A DNA stretch of 64,000 bases. Source: Verrucomicrobiia bacterium. Its GTDB lineage: Bacteria > Verrucomicrobiota > Verrucomicrobiia > Opitutales > Cerasicoccaceae. The translations under genes were made by a program, and so were the position numbers. The DNA lies in assembly GCA_030425485.1 (NCBI GenBank), contig JAUIAM010000019.1, positions 1-64,000 on the forward strand. Direction: 5' to 3'. A model generated the notes under the pieces. The model saw only the letters and a program-made list of their open reading frames with translations, searched no databases and was not told the DNA's origin. Shown here piece by piece: positions 42,884 to 51,519 of the stretch (its first letter is position 1; the number at the start of each line of letters is the position of its first letter).

Positions 42884-43519
42884 CTAGCGGCTTCGGCGAC
42901 GCAGCGCCAGTAATCCAAGACCGAGCAGGCCAAAGAGGGCTGCATAGCTGCTGGGCTCCGGGACTTGCTGTACGCCTGTCAGGGAGAAGCGGGCAAAGTC
43001 CTGGGCCGCGCCGGGATCAAAATATAAATAGAGTCCGGTTGAGCTGGGGTTGCTGCTCCACTTGCTGAGGTCGTAGCTGGTGGGCAGGCTGCCGTCGGCC
43101 AGGGGTAGCGGATCCTGATCGGAAAACATGCGGAGAACGCCGGTCCCAAAGTCCTGCCCGTTAACCGGGTCGGCTGTATATGTGGGGGGAGAGCTTTGGA
43201 AGGTTATGCGCTGCCAGTTGAACCCTTCTTCAATTGCTACCTCCGGGTTGTCCCAGGTAGCGGTCCAGGTGCCACCCGTGCCGTAGACGATGGCTTGGGC
43301 GAAGATAGCTTCGTAGACGTTGATGGTGGAGCCTGGGGCGGGTGGGGTGTTGGTGTCGTAGGAGATGGTGAACTCCATCGCGTCGCCAACCTGAAAAGCC
43401 GGGCTTAAATTGCCGACGTAGTTGGCTTGTCCTGTGAACTGAAAGGTGAGAACAGCGGCCTGGAGGCTAACGCTGCCGAGAACAAGTGCGGTTGATGCGA
43501 GTAGGGTGCTTATTTTCAT
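42884..43519 (-). CDS. PEP-CTERM sorting-domain exported protein
   Basis: The 211-residue protein has a signal peptide (KISTLLASTALVLGSVSLQA) and a beta-rich mature domain (VLTFQFTGQANYVGN). The tail VPEPSSYAALFGLLGLGLLA followed by LRRRSR is a PEP-CTERM motif, hydrophobic helix and basic end recognised by exosortase EpsH/XrtA systems. The product is exported and likely linked to surface polysaccharide. No exosortase gene lies in the window. An AT-rich gap with four TGATCA sites precedes it and a strong terminator follows. Confidence 0.9.
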   Translation of the reverse strand: MKISTLLASTALVLGSVSLQAAVLTFQFTGQANYVGNLSPAFQVGDAMEFTISYDTNTPPAPGSTINVYEAIFAQAIVYGTGGTWTATWDNPEVAIEEGFNWQRITFQSSPPTYTADPVNGQDFGTGVLRMFSDQDPLPLADGSLPTSYDLSKWSSNPSSTGLYLYFDPGAAQDFARFSLTGVQQVPEPSSYAALFGLLGLGLLALRRRSR

Positions 43520-43638
43520 ATGATCTTGAATAAGAGTGCGCTACCATGTGCAAGTCGCTGTCGTTTGGCAAGTCAAACTGGATGGATAGCAAAGATCAAC
43601 TCCGCCTCGTGCTACTAATTAAAGCGAAGATACCTTGT

Positions 43639-43724
43639 TGATCATGTTTGTGAAACAAATGGATTAGCTGATCACATTTTCATTTTCGTGATCAACAAAT
43701 TACTTTGTTGTGCAATCGTGATCA
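43639..43724. promoter_or_regulatory. Phased array of four TGATCA sites
   Basis: TGATCA occurs at 43639, 43669, 43689 and 43719, at intervals of 30, 20 and 30 bases, in the AT-rich gap between fic and the PEP-CTERM gene. Wider matches include TTGTTGATCA shared by the first copy and the reverse of the third, and CGTGATCA in the third and fourth. The symmetric spacing suggests cooperative protein binding on one DNA face, possibly upstream control of the PEP-CTERM gene. The core contains GATC. Confidence 0.55.
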
Positions 43725-44843
43725 TCAAAAAACTTTCTGTCCTTCGGCAATGTTTAGCAATTCACGATAGGCATATATGGCTGAACTCTGACCGGATGCC
43801 GCTCTAATCTCAACCAGCAGATCATCTCTAATTGCTTGCAAAATACGCCTAGCTGTTGGCTTGGGAACGCCCTGTGGCTGCCCAAAGTCGGTAGCTTTAA
43901 AAATAGGCTGACTGAATATGTAATCGATTAGCTCAATACCGTATTGTGAGTGCGCGCGCTCCCTAATCCAGATTTTTCGATCTTCGTATAAACGCATGAT
44001 CTCTCTGGCCTTCCGTGTATTCTGGCGGGCTTGATGCTCAATCCCTTCCAGGAAAAAAATCACCCACCCAGTCCAGTCATTGTCGCGGGAAACGGCCAGG
44101 AGGCGTTCTGTGTAAATATCCTTCTTAGCCTCAAGGTATTCACTCAGGTAGAAGGCTGGATAGCTAAGATATTTTCTTTCGTATAGAAAGAGAGGAAGTA
44201 GGATACGACCAATGCGTCCGTTTCCATCAAGAAACGGGTGAATGGATTCAAACTCGGCGTGAATAATTGCTAATTGGACTAATAAATCCGGTTGTTCGCT
44301 ATGGGTATATTCTTCCCAAGCGGCCATGCCATCTTCGACACTAAGCATTTCGGGCCGGAGTGGTATGTATTTTGCCGTTGTTAAGTCCGCCCCTGGTGCC
44401 CCGATTGCATTTGGTATGGTTTTATAGCTGCCAGGCATTTTATCTTTACCCCTTACGCCATCCATGAGGATGCTATGCGTCTCTTTCAGTAGACGTCCGC
44501 ATAGGGGCAATTCCTCCATACGTCTGGTTGCTTGTTGTATGGCTCTGCGATAATTCAGGATCTCATGAATGTCATTCTTTTTCTCAACCGATGATGACTC
44601 AGCACCACCTGCCTCATACTCAAGCACCTCTCCAAGTGTCGCAATGGTGCCCTCGATTTTACTCGAAAGTACAGCCTCCTGAGTGGTCAAAGGTGCTAGT
44701 AAAACCTGCGGATTGGGAATGGCTTCGAGCAATCCTTTGAAATCTCCCAAGGCGAGGGTTGCTGGGCCTATGTAGGGGACAATGCGAGCCCAGTCGAGAT
44801 CTACAGGTGGGAATTTACCGTAGTGGTATTCGACTGGGGACAT
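43725..44843 (-). CDS. Fic-family AMPylation protein
   Basis: The 372-residue protein has the catalytic Fic motif HPFLDGNGRIGR at 202-213 and, upstream, the inhibitory helix SSKIEG at 60-65. That inhibitory motif ([S/T]xxxE[G/N]) makes it a class II Fic protein with intramolecular autoinhibition. The N-terminal region is typical (LAPLTTQEAVLSSKIEGTI). After the Fic core comes a winged-helix-like C-terminal segment (KATDFGQPQGVPKPTARRIL) common in bacterial Fic proteins. Fic enzymes transfer AMP (or other phosphate groups) to target proteins. The gene and its surroundings are clearly AT-richer than the neighbouring genes, consistent with transfer, but no mobile-element gene is visible. Confidence 0.9.
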   Translation of the reverse strand: MSPVEYHYGKFPPVDLDWARIVPYIGPATLALGDFKGLLEAIPNPQVLLAPLTTQEAVLSSKIEGTIATLGEVLEYEAGGAESSSVEKKNDIHEILNYRRAIQQATRRMEELPLCGRLLKETHSILMDGVRGKDKMPGSYKTIPNAIGAPGADLTTAKYIPLRPEMLSVEDGMAAWEEYTHSEQPDLLVQLAIIHAEFESIHPFLDGNGRIGRILLPLFLYERKYLSYPAFYLSEYLEAKKDIYTERLLAVSRDNDWTGWVIFFLEGIEHQARQNTRKAREIMRLYEDRKIWIRERAHSQYGIELIDYIFSQPIFKATDFGQPQGVPKPTARRILQAIRDDLLVEIRAASGQSSAIYAYRELLNIAEGQKVF

Positions 44844-44882
44844 GGTGCTTGTTTATAGAAAGTCTGCCCCAATAGCGTAAGG

Positions 44883-46211
44883 CTAGACGAGCATCAGGGC
44901 GGGGGTTTCCAGGACGGTTTGCAGGGCCTGGAGGAAGTTTGCACCCGTGGCACCGTCGATCACACGGTGGTCGCCGGAGAGGCCGATGGCCATGCGCTGA
45001 CCGACCACGATATTGCCGTTCTTGTCCACGACAGGCTTCTTGATCGTGGCGCCCACGGAGAGGATGGCGGCATTGGGCGGGTTGATGATGCCATAGAAGC
45101 CGGTCACGCCAAACATGCCGAGGTTGGTCACGGTAAAGGTGGAGCCGCTCATCTCGTCCGGGGTCAGCTTCTTGTTGCGTGCCTTCCCGATGAGTTCCTT
45201 AGCCTCGGCGCTGATCTGGCGCAGGCCCTTGGCCTGGGCGTCGCGAATGACCGGGGTGACGAGCCCGTCCGGCACAGCCACGCCAAAGGCCATGTGGACA
45301 GAGCCATGCTGCTGGATATGGTCGCCCATCCAGGAGCAATTGACGCCTGGTACGCGGCGCAGGGCTTCGGCAGAAGCCTTGAGGATGAAATCGTTCACGG
45401 TGAGCTTGATACCGCCCTTTTCCGGGGGAAGCTCGGCCAGGTCGGCGTTGATGTCCGCGCGGAGCTTGAGCAGGGCGGCGGCGTCGACCTCCGTTTCGAG
45501 GTAAAAGTGGGGGACGGTGGTCTTGGACTCGACCAGACGCGTGGCGATGGCCTTGCGCATGTTGGAGACCTTGATCTTTTCGTCCTCGGCAATGCCTGCA
45601 CCCGAGGGGACGACGACCGGAGCGGCGGAGCCACTGGAGGACTTGGCCGGGGCGGTCACGCCCTTTTCAGCGGCGGCGAGGACGTCCTTCTTGACGATAC
45701 GACCGCCGGGGCCGGAGCCTTCGATGGCTTCGAGTGGAACGCCCTTTTCTTCAGCCAGCTTCTTGGCCAGTGGGGAGGCCTTGATGCGTCCTCCGTCGGA
45801 CTTCTTGGCCGGGGCGGCTTCCTTTTCTTCGGGGACGTACTCCTGCTTGCGGCCCTCGGGCTTGGGAGCGTCTTTGGGAGCGGCTGACTTGGGGGCTTCT
45901 TCTTCCTCTTCCTTCTCTTCTTTCTTGGCTTCGGGGGCCGGGGCCGAGGATTCGACGGCGGGTGCCTCTTCGCCCTTTTCGCCTACGGCACACATGGGCG
46001 CACCGACGGGGATTTCGCCGCCCTCGGGGACGTAGTGCTTGAGCATGACGCCGTCAGCGAAGGCTTCGACCTCCATTGTGGCCTTGTCCGTTTCGACCTC
46101 GCAGATCATGTCGCCGGAGGCAACGGCGTCGCCTTCCTTCTTGAGCCAGGTCACCAGGGTGCCGACCGACATGGTGTCGGAGAGCTTGGGCATTTCGATA
46201 ATTTCAGCCAT
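44883..46211 (-). CDS. pdhC: Dihydrolipoamide acetyltransferase (pyruvate dehydrogenase E2)
   Basis: The 442-residue E2 subunit has one N-terminal lipoyl domain with the modified lysine in EVETDKATMEVEAF (about 37-50). A charged Ala/Glu/Lys/Pro linker follows, then an E1/E3-binding domain (IKASPLAKKLAEEKGVPLEA). The catalytic acyltransferase domain carries the HxxxDG motif GLSGDHRVIDGATGANFL. It transfers acetyl groups from E1 to CoA. It is separated from the E1 genes by a 2.2-kb DUF3857 gene instead of being adjacent, and no E3 (lpd) gene is in the window. The ATG at 46211 begins the lipoyl domain. Confidence 0.94.
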   Translation of the reverse strand: MAEIIEMPKLSDTMSVGTLVTWLKKEGDAVASGDMICEVETDKATMEVEAFADGVMLKHYVPEGGEIPVGAPMCAVGEKGEEAPAVESSAPAPEAKKEEKEEEEEAPKSAAPKDAPKPEGRKQEYVPEEKEAAPAKKSDGGRIKASPLAKKLAEEKGVPLEAIEGSGPGGRIVKKDVLAAAEKGVTAPAKSSSGSAAPVVVPSGAGIAEDEKIKVSNMRKAIATRLVESKTTVPHFYLETEVDAAALLKLRADINADLAELPPEKGGIKLTVNDFILKASAEALRRVPGVNCSWMGDHIQQHGSVHMAFGVAVPDGLVTPVIRDAQAKGLRQISAEAKELIGKARNKKLTPDEMSGSTFTVTNLGMFGVTGFYGIINPPNAAILSVGATIKKPVVDKNGNIVVGQRMAIGLSGDHRVIDGATGANFLQALQTVLETPALMLV

Positions 46212-46404
46212 GTTGGGTAAAAGAAGAAGTGTTTATGCGCCCGGCGTCAATGCCGGGGTGAGGAATAAACCACGGTTATTGCGATCGAGCGGACCGCTAT
46301 CGCCTAAGTGCGTCGTCGTTGCCAGATAAGTAGCAGGCCGAGTGCGTCGGCGAGCCCGCAGCCTGACTTATGATACCATTAAGTCAAACGCATAGGGGCG
46401 GGAG

Positions 46405-48594
46405 CTATTGTGTAAGAAAAGCAATGGCAGCAGCGATAGTGCCTACGATGGCAAGCGTACCGATGCCGAGCAGCCAGAGGGGGATATCTCTCTCGCCTTC
46501 GTCCCGGCGGCGGCTTTTCGAGCTTTTGCTTCTTGCTCTGGATGAACTGGACGAACTGCTGTATTCTCTCCCGTACTGACGCTGTGGTGTTATCTTCTTA
46601 CTTTTTTGCCGCTGAGGTGCTGGCAAATCCTCATCTAGATCGATAATCGCCAACATTGAGTTGAAATCGTCAGGACGATGCGGTCTGGCGTAGCCTTTAG
46701 CCAGGTGTAAGGATATAGTTGAATTATTTAGCGCCTGGAGAAAAGTTGCCTTATACTCGGTAATTTTATCGGGAGGTATATGATCAGATTTTGATCTTAG
46801 TGTAATAGTGCATTTCCAGCCAAGCTTTTCGTCAATATTCGCTTTCACCGCATAGAGGATATCTGCGTACTCGACTCTTTCGGAACGAAAGTGCTGATTC
46901 GGACTCTTGCCAGTGCCGGGTATTTCGACAGTGTGCTTGATATCCACATTATTGGGAAAAGCAAGAGGTGTAGTTCTGTCATTGCTCTCTGGGTAATGCA
47001 TCAATGCGAGGGGCAGGCATTCGGGTAGCGTAAAATCCAGATAGCTATGTGTTGGATTATATAGAACCGGTAGTTTATATTGCTCCACCATCCGCCAGGT
47101 GTTCTCGACACGATCATCCTCATAAAGCGGATTCTCAATCTGCTCTTGCACATTATAGCGATCTTTTGTGCGCGCAGTTAAATACTGTTTGAACCCACTT
47201 TCTCCGTTGCTAACAAGCTGCTTTCGTAGCGTATCGGCATAGGAGCCCGTGGCGACAATTTGAACTCTCAGTAATGAATGATCGCCGCGAGTATCTATTA
47301 ACAATGTATCTTTAATTCGATAGGAATCGTGAGCTTTGTTTGCCGGCTGTGCTTGCAGGTCCGAGCCTTCTACCTCTATGGGCAGGCCTTGGTAAAAGTT
47401 ACCAACCGAACGCTTGCGAAAACCGCCGCCCTGCGAACTGAGAGTGGCATCAACCCAGTACTCCTTGTCTTCGTAGAAAAAGGATACGATGGCGTGGTTG
47501 AAGAGATTGAGGCTAGGAAGCATCTGCGGGATGGACTTACCGACGCCACTGCTAACTGCGACGGGGCGAGCTTTCACGCCGAGTTTGTTGAGCAGAGACG
47601 TCGCGAGCAGGCTCAGGTCTTTGCAGTCTCCGTAGCGCCGTTCCAGTACGAGTTTTGGGTGGGCAGGAATTTGGCCGCCTACGTCATCCACGATACTCAG
47701 GTAGCGGAAATCGTCCTGGACCAGCCTGAGTGCGGCCTCGATCTGCTCTTCCAGCGTGGGGTGTGCTGACTGGATATCCGCGATGCAGGCGTCCAGCTCC
47801 GGGCAGTTGCTGACATCTGGCCACGCCTTGGCTGCAGCCGAGGAAATCACTTTCCAGCTTGATATGGTGGACAGTTGAATCCAGGCCGGTGGCAGGTACC
47901 AGGAAGGTACGTTGGGCTCGTTTTCGAAGCGGGATACGCCTTCGAGTTTCCAGCTAAGCTGGTCGTTGCCGTTGGAAGTGGTCTGCTCGGGTGAGCCCAT
48001 GCTGTCCGAGGATTTCCATTCGGGTAACTGGCCTGTTGGAGCGATAACGGAGTAGTAAAGCTGGCCAATTTGTGTGTTCTGCGGGAGGGCGTAGAAGTGA
48101 AAATAGTCTTCTTCGAGCAGGTACGGACGGGTCACGATCGTGAAAGACGCCTCAATGGTATCTCCGACCCGGATGTCCGCCAGAACGATGAGCAGCGTGG
48201 AGACGCCGTCCACGATAAATGCCTCCAGATTTCTTTCGCGATTGAGCAGGCGAATGTTGTCCTTGAGGGCGTATTGCTTGCGCTCACCGTTGCGCATGAC
48301 AGAGAGGTCATGCAGGATGATCGTCTGCGTTTTGGGTGAAAAATCCAGCGTCCACTGAGAGAGGTGTTGTACCGCGTCCATGCTCTCCAGCCGGAGAATG
48401 CTGCGACTGTAGACGGTTTGCTCACTCCGGTTGTGCTGCTGGTCGATCAGCAGTTGGGTGATGTGGTCGCCGTCCTTGCGGGGTAGGCTCTCGGGTGCAG
48501 GGTGCGAAACCACCCAATCCGGCGGAAGCGCAAGCGTTACTTTATCAAGGTCAGCGTGCGAGGCAGTCGTAGATTGAGGGATGTCTGATGGCAT
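46405..48594 (-). CDS. DUF3857 and transglutaminase-like protein with C-terminal anchor
   Basis: The protein (about 729 residues from the ATG at 48594) has an N-terminal DUF3857 region (TQTIILHDLSVMRNGERKQY, DIRVGDTIEASFTIVTRPYL). A transglutaminase-like core follows: YGDCKDLSLLATSLLNKLGV (catalytic cysteine) and LFNHAIVSFFYEDKEYWVDA (His and Asp), so the triad is intact. A Ser/Arg-rich stretch precedes a C-terminal membrane helix (LWLLGIGTLAIVGTIAAAIA). Unlike most members it has no N-terminal signal peptide in the frame as read, so topology is uncertain. The 3' half is AT-richer than its neighbours. It sits between pdhC and pdhB without relation to them. Confidence 0.8.
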   Translation of the reverse strand: MPSDIPQSTTASHADLDKVTLALPPDWVVSHPAPESLPRKDGDHITQLLIDQQHNRSEQTVYSRSILRLESMDAVQHLSQWTLDFSPKTQTIILHDLSVMRNGERKQYALKDNIRLLNRERNLEAFIVDGVSTLLIVLADIRVGDTIEASFTIVTRPYLLEEDYFHFYALPQNTQIGQLYYSVIAPTGQLPEWKSSDSMGSPEQTTSNGNDQLSWKLEGVSRFENEPNVPSWYLPPAWIQLSTISSWKVISSAAAKAWPDVSNCPELDACIADIQSAHPTLEEQIEAALRLVQDDFRYLSIVDDVGGQIPAHPKLVLERRYGDCKDLSLLATSLLNKLGVKARPVAVSSGVGKSIPQMLPSLNLFNHAIVSFFYEDKEYWVDATLSSQGGGFRKRSVGNFYQGLPIEVEGSDLQAQPANKAHDSYRIKDTLLIDTRGDHSLLRVQIVATGSYADTLRKQLVSNGESGFKQYLTARTKDRYNVQEQIENPLYEDDRVENTWRMVEQYKLPVLYNPTHSYLDFTLPECLPLALMHYPESNDRTTPLAFPNNVDIKHTVEIPGTGKSPNQHFRSERVEYADILYAVKANIDEKLGWKCTITLRSKSDHIPPDKITEYKATFLQALNNSTISLHLAKGYARPHRPDDFNSMLAIIDLDEDLPAPQRQKSKKITPQRQYGREYSSSSSSSRARSKSSKSRRRDEGERDIPLWLLGIGTLAIVGTIAAAIAFLTQ

Positions 48595-48631
48595 ACCGTC
48601 ATACAAACATCCTGATTGTCGCGCATAAAGC

Positions 48632-48656
48632 AAAAAGGGAAGGGAACATCCCCCTT
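48632..48656 (-). terminator. Weak terminator-like hairpin after pdhB
   Basis: On the minus strand AAGGG-GGATGTT-CCCTT (48656-48640) is followed by CCC and TTTTT (48636-48632). The stem is only five pairs and lies beyond the repeat at 48659-48692, so its efficiency is doubtful. Confidence 0.35.
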
Positions 48657-48658
48657 AT

Positions 48659-48692
48659 GGCTTTTGTGCCTTTTGCGCTTTTTTGTGGCTAA
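48659..48692 (-). repeat. Degenerate TTARCCRCAAAR-type dispersed repeat, copy A
   Basis: Reading the minus strand, TTAGCCACAAAAAAGCGCAAA continues to 48659 with an AAAAGGCACAAAAG-type end, 13 bases after the pdhB stop. It belongs to the same degenerate family as 62994-63024 and 63907-63936: a TTARCC start followed by CAAAR units. Confidence 0.55.
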
Positions 48693-48705
48693 TTCAAAAT
48701 TCCCT

Positions 48706-49680
48706 TTACCGCAGTTCGAGGACGCGTTTGATGACGCGGTCTACGTTGGGGATCTGGATGTCTTCGAGCTTTTTGCAGTAAATCTGCGGGGCGTCGATGG
48801 AGGACACGCGCAGGATCGGGGCGTCGAGGTAGTCGAAGGCCTTTTCCTGGATCAAGTGGGAGATCTGGGCGTCCACACCACAGAAGGGCTTGTTCTCCTC
48901 GACGAGGACGGCGCGGTTGGTCTTCTTGACCGTCTCAAGGATGGCCTCTTCGTCCAGCGGGCGAATGGAGCGCAGGTCGAGGACTTCGGCGTCGATGTTG
49001 TGCTCGGCCTTGAGTTGCTCAGCGGCCTGCAGTGCGGTGATGGCGGCGCGGCCGTGAGCGATGAGGGAGAGGTCCTTGCCTTCGCGGAGGATGTTGGCCT
49101 TACCGAGCGGGACGGTGTGGTCGCCCTCGGGCACGTCCCACTTCTGATTGTAAAGGATGGTGTTTTCCATGACGAAGACCGGGTCGTTGTCACGGATAGC
49201 GGTCTTCATGAGGCCCTTGGCGTCGGCAGCGTTGGAGGGGCAGACGACCTTGAGGCCGGGGTGGTTGGCGGCGAGATTCTCCGGCGTGTGGGAGTGAGTT
49301 GCGCCGACGTTGGTGCCGCCGTTGGCCGGGCCGCGCACGACGATGGGGCAGTTGATGAGCCCGCCGGACATATAGCGGACGGCGGCGGCGTTGTTAAAGA
49401 GCTGGTCAAAGGCGACGTAGGAGAAGCTCCAGAACATCAGCTCCATGACGGGGCGAATGCCGAGCATGGAGGCGCCGATGCCCATGCCGAGAAAGCCGGC
49501 CTCGCTGATGGGTGCGTCCACGATGCGCTTGGGGCCGAAGCGTTTGAGCATGCCTTCGGTGACCTTGTAGGCGCCGTCAAACTGGGCGACTTCCTCGCCG
49601 ATGATGACGACGTTTTCGTCGCGTTCGACCTCTTCGCAGAGGGCGTCGTTGAGGGCTTGTCGGTAGGTGATGTTAGCCAT
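48706..49680 (-). CDS. pdhB: Pyruvate dehydrogenase E1 component, beta subunit
   Basis: The 324-residue E1beta pairs with E1alpha to form the thiamine-diphosphate-dependent decarboxylase of the complex. Motifs match: NVVIIGEEVAQFDGAYKVTE (glutamate that activates ThDP), ISEAGFLGMGIGASMLGIRP, and the C-terminal LVEENKPFCGVDAQISHLIQ region. Length is normal. Fifty-four bases separate it from pdhA upstream on the same strand, so they are one operon. The E2 gene is 2.5 kb away beyond the DUF3857 gene. A weak hairpin and a dispersed repeat follow its stop. Confidence 0.95.
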   Translation of the reverse strand: MANITYRQALNDALCEEVERDENVVIIGEEVAQFDGAYKVTEGMLKRFGPKRIVDAPISEAGFLGMGIGASMLGIRPVMELMFWSFSYVAFDQLFNNAAAVRYMSGGLINCPIVVRGPANGGTNVGATHSHTPENLAANHPGLKVVCPSNAADAKGLMKTAIRDNDPVFVMENTILYNQKWDVPEGDHTVPLGKANILREGKDLSLIAHGRAAITALQAAEQLKAEHNIDAEVLDLRSIRPLDEEAILETVKKTNRAVLVEENKPFCGVDAQISHLIQEKAFDYLDAPILRVSSIDAPQIYCKKLEDIQIPNVDRVIKRVLELR

Positions 49681-49734
49681 CTAAAGTGGGTGTGTTGGTA
49701 AGTTCTAAAGTTGGAGTGTCCGTCGCCGCGCCTA

Positions 49735-50841
49735 TTATTCGAAGATAATAGTGCCCTTGGAGTTGGTTTCTTCGGTGCGATTGTCTTCTTCCCAGTAGAT
49801 GTCCTCTGTGATGGACTCGACGGGGGGGAAGGGGCTCTTGTCGGCAAAGGTGGCGGCGTCTTCGGCCTCCTTGCGAGCGTCCTTGTCGATGGAGCTGATC
49901 TGTTCTTCGGTGATGACACCTTCCTTGAGGAGGGTGTTCTGGAACAGGGTGATCGGGTCTTTTTGCTCCTTGTACTCCTGGATCTCCTGCTTGTCGCGGT
50001 AGGTCTTGTCCGGGTCGGACATGGAGTGGCCGCGGTAGCGGTAGGTAATGATTTCGAGCAGGGTGGGTTCGCTCTTTTCGTGAGCGCGCTTCATGGCTTC
50101 GGCGGTGACGGCGCGTACGGAGTAAACGTCGTTGCCGTTGACCACGTCCCAGGCCATGTTGTAGCCCTCGGCGCGTTTGGCCAGGTAGTCGTCGTAGGCG
50201 GAGGAACGGGACTGGCTGGTGCCCATGGAGTAACCGTTGTTCTCGATGATGTAGACAACGGGGAGTTGCCAGAGCTGGGCCAGGTTAAGGGCTTCGTGGA
50301 AAGCGCCCTGGTTGACTGCACCATCGCCCATGAAGCACAGGCAGCAGCCCTTGAGGTCGCGATACTTGAGCGCGTAGGCGATGCCGGCGCCGAGCGGAGT
50401 CTGCCCGCCAACGATGCCGTGGCCGCCCCAGTAGTTCTTGTCCGGCGCAAAAAAGTGCATCGAGCCGCCCTTACCCTTGGAGCAGCCGGTGTGCTTGCCC
50501 TGGAGCTCAGCCATACACTCGTTCATGCCCATGCCGACGGCGAGGGCGTGCCCGTGGTCGCGGTAGGCGGTGATGATGTGGTCGTGCTCGCCCATGAGGG
50601 AGACGGTGCCCACGGCGACAGCCTCCTGGCCGATGTAAAGGTGCAGGAAGCCACCGATCTTGCCCTGCTGGTAGACGCGGACGCTGCGCTCCTCGAAGCG
50701 GCGGATGCGTACCATGTCGCGGTAGAGCTGGATTTTCTGCTCTGGTGTGAGGTCCTTGTTGACCTTTGCGTCGGTGTGATCCGCGTCGGGCATTTTAGCG
50801 CCACCGGCGGTCTTGTTAGCGGTTTTCTTTGCTCTGCTCAC
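49735..50841 (-). CDS. pdhA: Pyruvate dehydrogenase E1 component, alpha subunit
   Basis: The 368-residue E1alpha has the ThDP-binding motif GDGAVNQGAFHEALNLAQLW...ENNGYSMG in the middle (GDG to NN). RDMVRIRRFEERSVRVYQQG lies at the start, and the phosphorylation-loop equivalent RYRGHSMSDPDKTYR lies in the second half. It oxidatively decarboxylates pyruvate. The frame begins with GTG at 50841, giving a Lys/Ala-rich leader (SRAKKTANKTAGGAK). An ATG at 50793 is an equally possible start. The gene follows a NUDIX gene after 60 bases and precedes pdhB. Confidence 0.94.
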   Translation of the reverse strand: MSRAKKTANKTAGGAKMPDADHTDAKVNKDLTPEQKIQLYRDMVRIRRFEERSVRVYQQGKIGGFLHLYIGQEAVAVGTVSLMGEHDHIITAYRDHGHALAVGMGMNECMAELQGKHTGCSKGKGGSMHFFAPDKNYWGGHGIVGGQTPLGAGIAYALKYRDLKGCCLCFMGDGAVNQGAFHEALNLAQLWQLPVVYIIENNGYSMGTSQSRSSAYDDYLAKRAEGYNMAWDVVNGNDVYSVRAVTAEAMKRAHEKSEPTLLEIITYRYRGHSMSDPDKTYRDKQEIQEYKEQKDPITLFQNTLLKEGVITEEQISSIDKDARKEAEDAATFADKSPFPPVESITEDIYWEEDNRTEETNSKGTIIFE

Positions 50842-50901
50842 GTGTGGTAAGTGTTGTGCCGGGCGGGGCCTGCGGCGATTTGAGGTGCGAATGTGAGGAA
50901 G

Positions 50902-51399
50902 CTAATGGCTTTCTTCAATAACAATTTCCAATTCGCTTTCCGGGGTGCAGTTGGCGCGCATGGCCACGAAGCGGTCCCGGTGAGAGTCATAATAAGGCCA
51001 GAGAAGCTGCCGGTCGGTGCGCGGAATCTTGAGTGTTTCGACCTCCTGGCGGGTAAAAAAGGCCATGCGCCCCTCGTCAATGGTAGCGGGTACGCGGGTG
51101 AGAGGCTTTTTGACATCGAAGAGAAACATGAGCCAGTGCCCGGTGCCCTCGTAGCTTTTTTCCGAGACCATGCCGAAGAGGTGGAGATCGCCTTCGCCGA
51201 GCTCCATGCCTGTTTCTTCCTTGGCTTCGCGGATAGCGCATTCGAAGGGCGACTCGCCTTCGGCCATCTCCAGTTTGCCGCCAACGGGGCTCCAACAGCC
51301 CTGATTGGGGGCCTTGCGCCGCTCGATCATAAGGAGCCGATCCTGCTCGTCGTGAATAAAAAGCAGCACACTGATGCGAAAAGGCAGGTTCAGGTTCAT
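50902..51399 (-). CDS. NUDIX hydrolase
   Basis: The 165-residue protein has a NUDIX box, GKLEMAEGESPFECAIREAK followed by EETGMELGE. It is the usual Gx5Ex7REUxEExGU pattern with a two-residue insertion before the second glutamate, still giving RE-x-x-EE-x-G. The family hydrolyses nucleoside diphosphates linked to a variable moiety, and the substrate is not inferable. No zinc or accessory domain is seen. It is transcribed divergently from the pilus operon and may share transcripts with pdhA, which lies 60 bases downstream. Confidence 0.88.
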   Translation of the reverse strand: MNLNLPFRISVLLFIHDEQDRLLMIERRKAPNQGCWSPVGGKLEMAEGESPFECAIREAKEETGMELGEGDLHLFGMVSEKSYEGTGHWLMFLFDVKKPLTRVPATIDEGRMAFFTRQEVETLKIPRTDRQLLWPYYDSHRDRFVAMRANCTPESELEIVIEESH

Positions 51400-51519
51400 G
51401 GATTTAGTGATAGGATATACAATCGACAGGTCAACTGTGGGCTTTGCCTGTAGCTTAACCTTTGCATAATTCGACCAGATTTTAGATTGAATCCTACGAC
51501 AGCATTCCTTTTTACTTCC

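Noticed and set aside
46212-46404. Possible tRNA or structured RNA in the gap between pdhC and the DUF3857 gene
   Set aside because: No acceptor-stem or anticodon pattern could be fitted. Only a weak imperfect hairpin is visible.
51444-51470. Candidate promoter TTGCCT/CATAAT before the Amuc_1102-like gene
   Set aside because: The spacer is only 15 bases and the -35 match is poor, so it was not listed as a feature.
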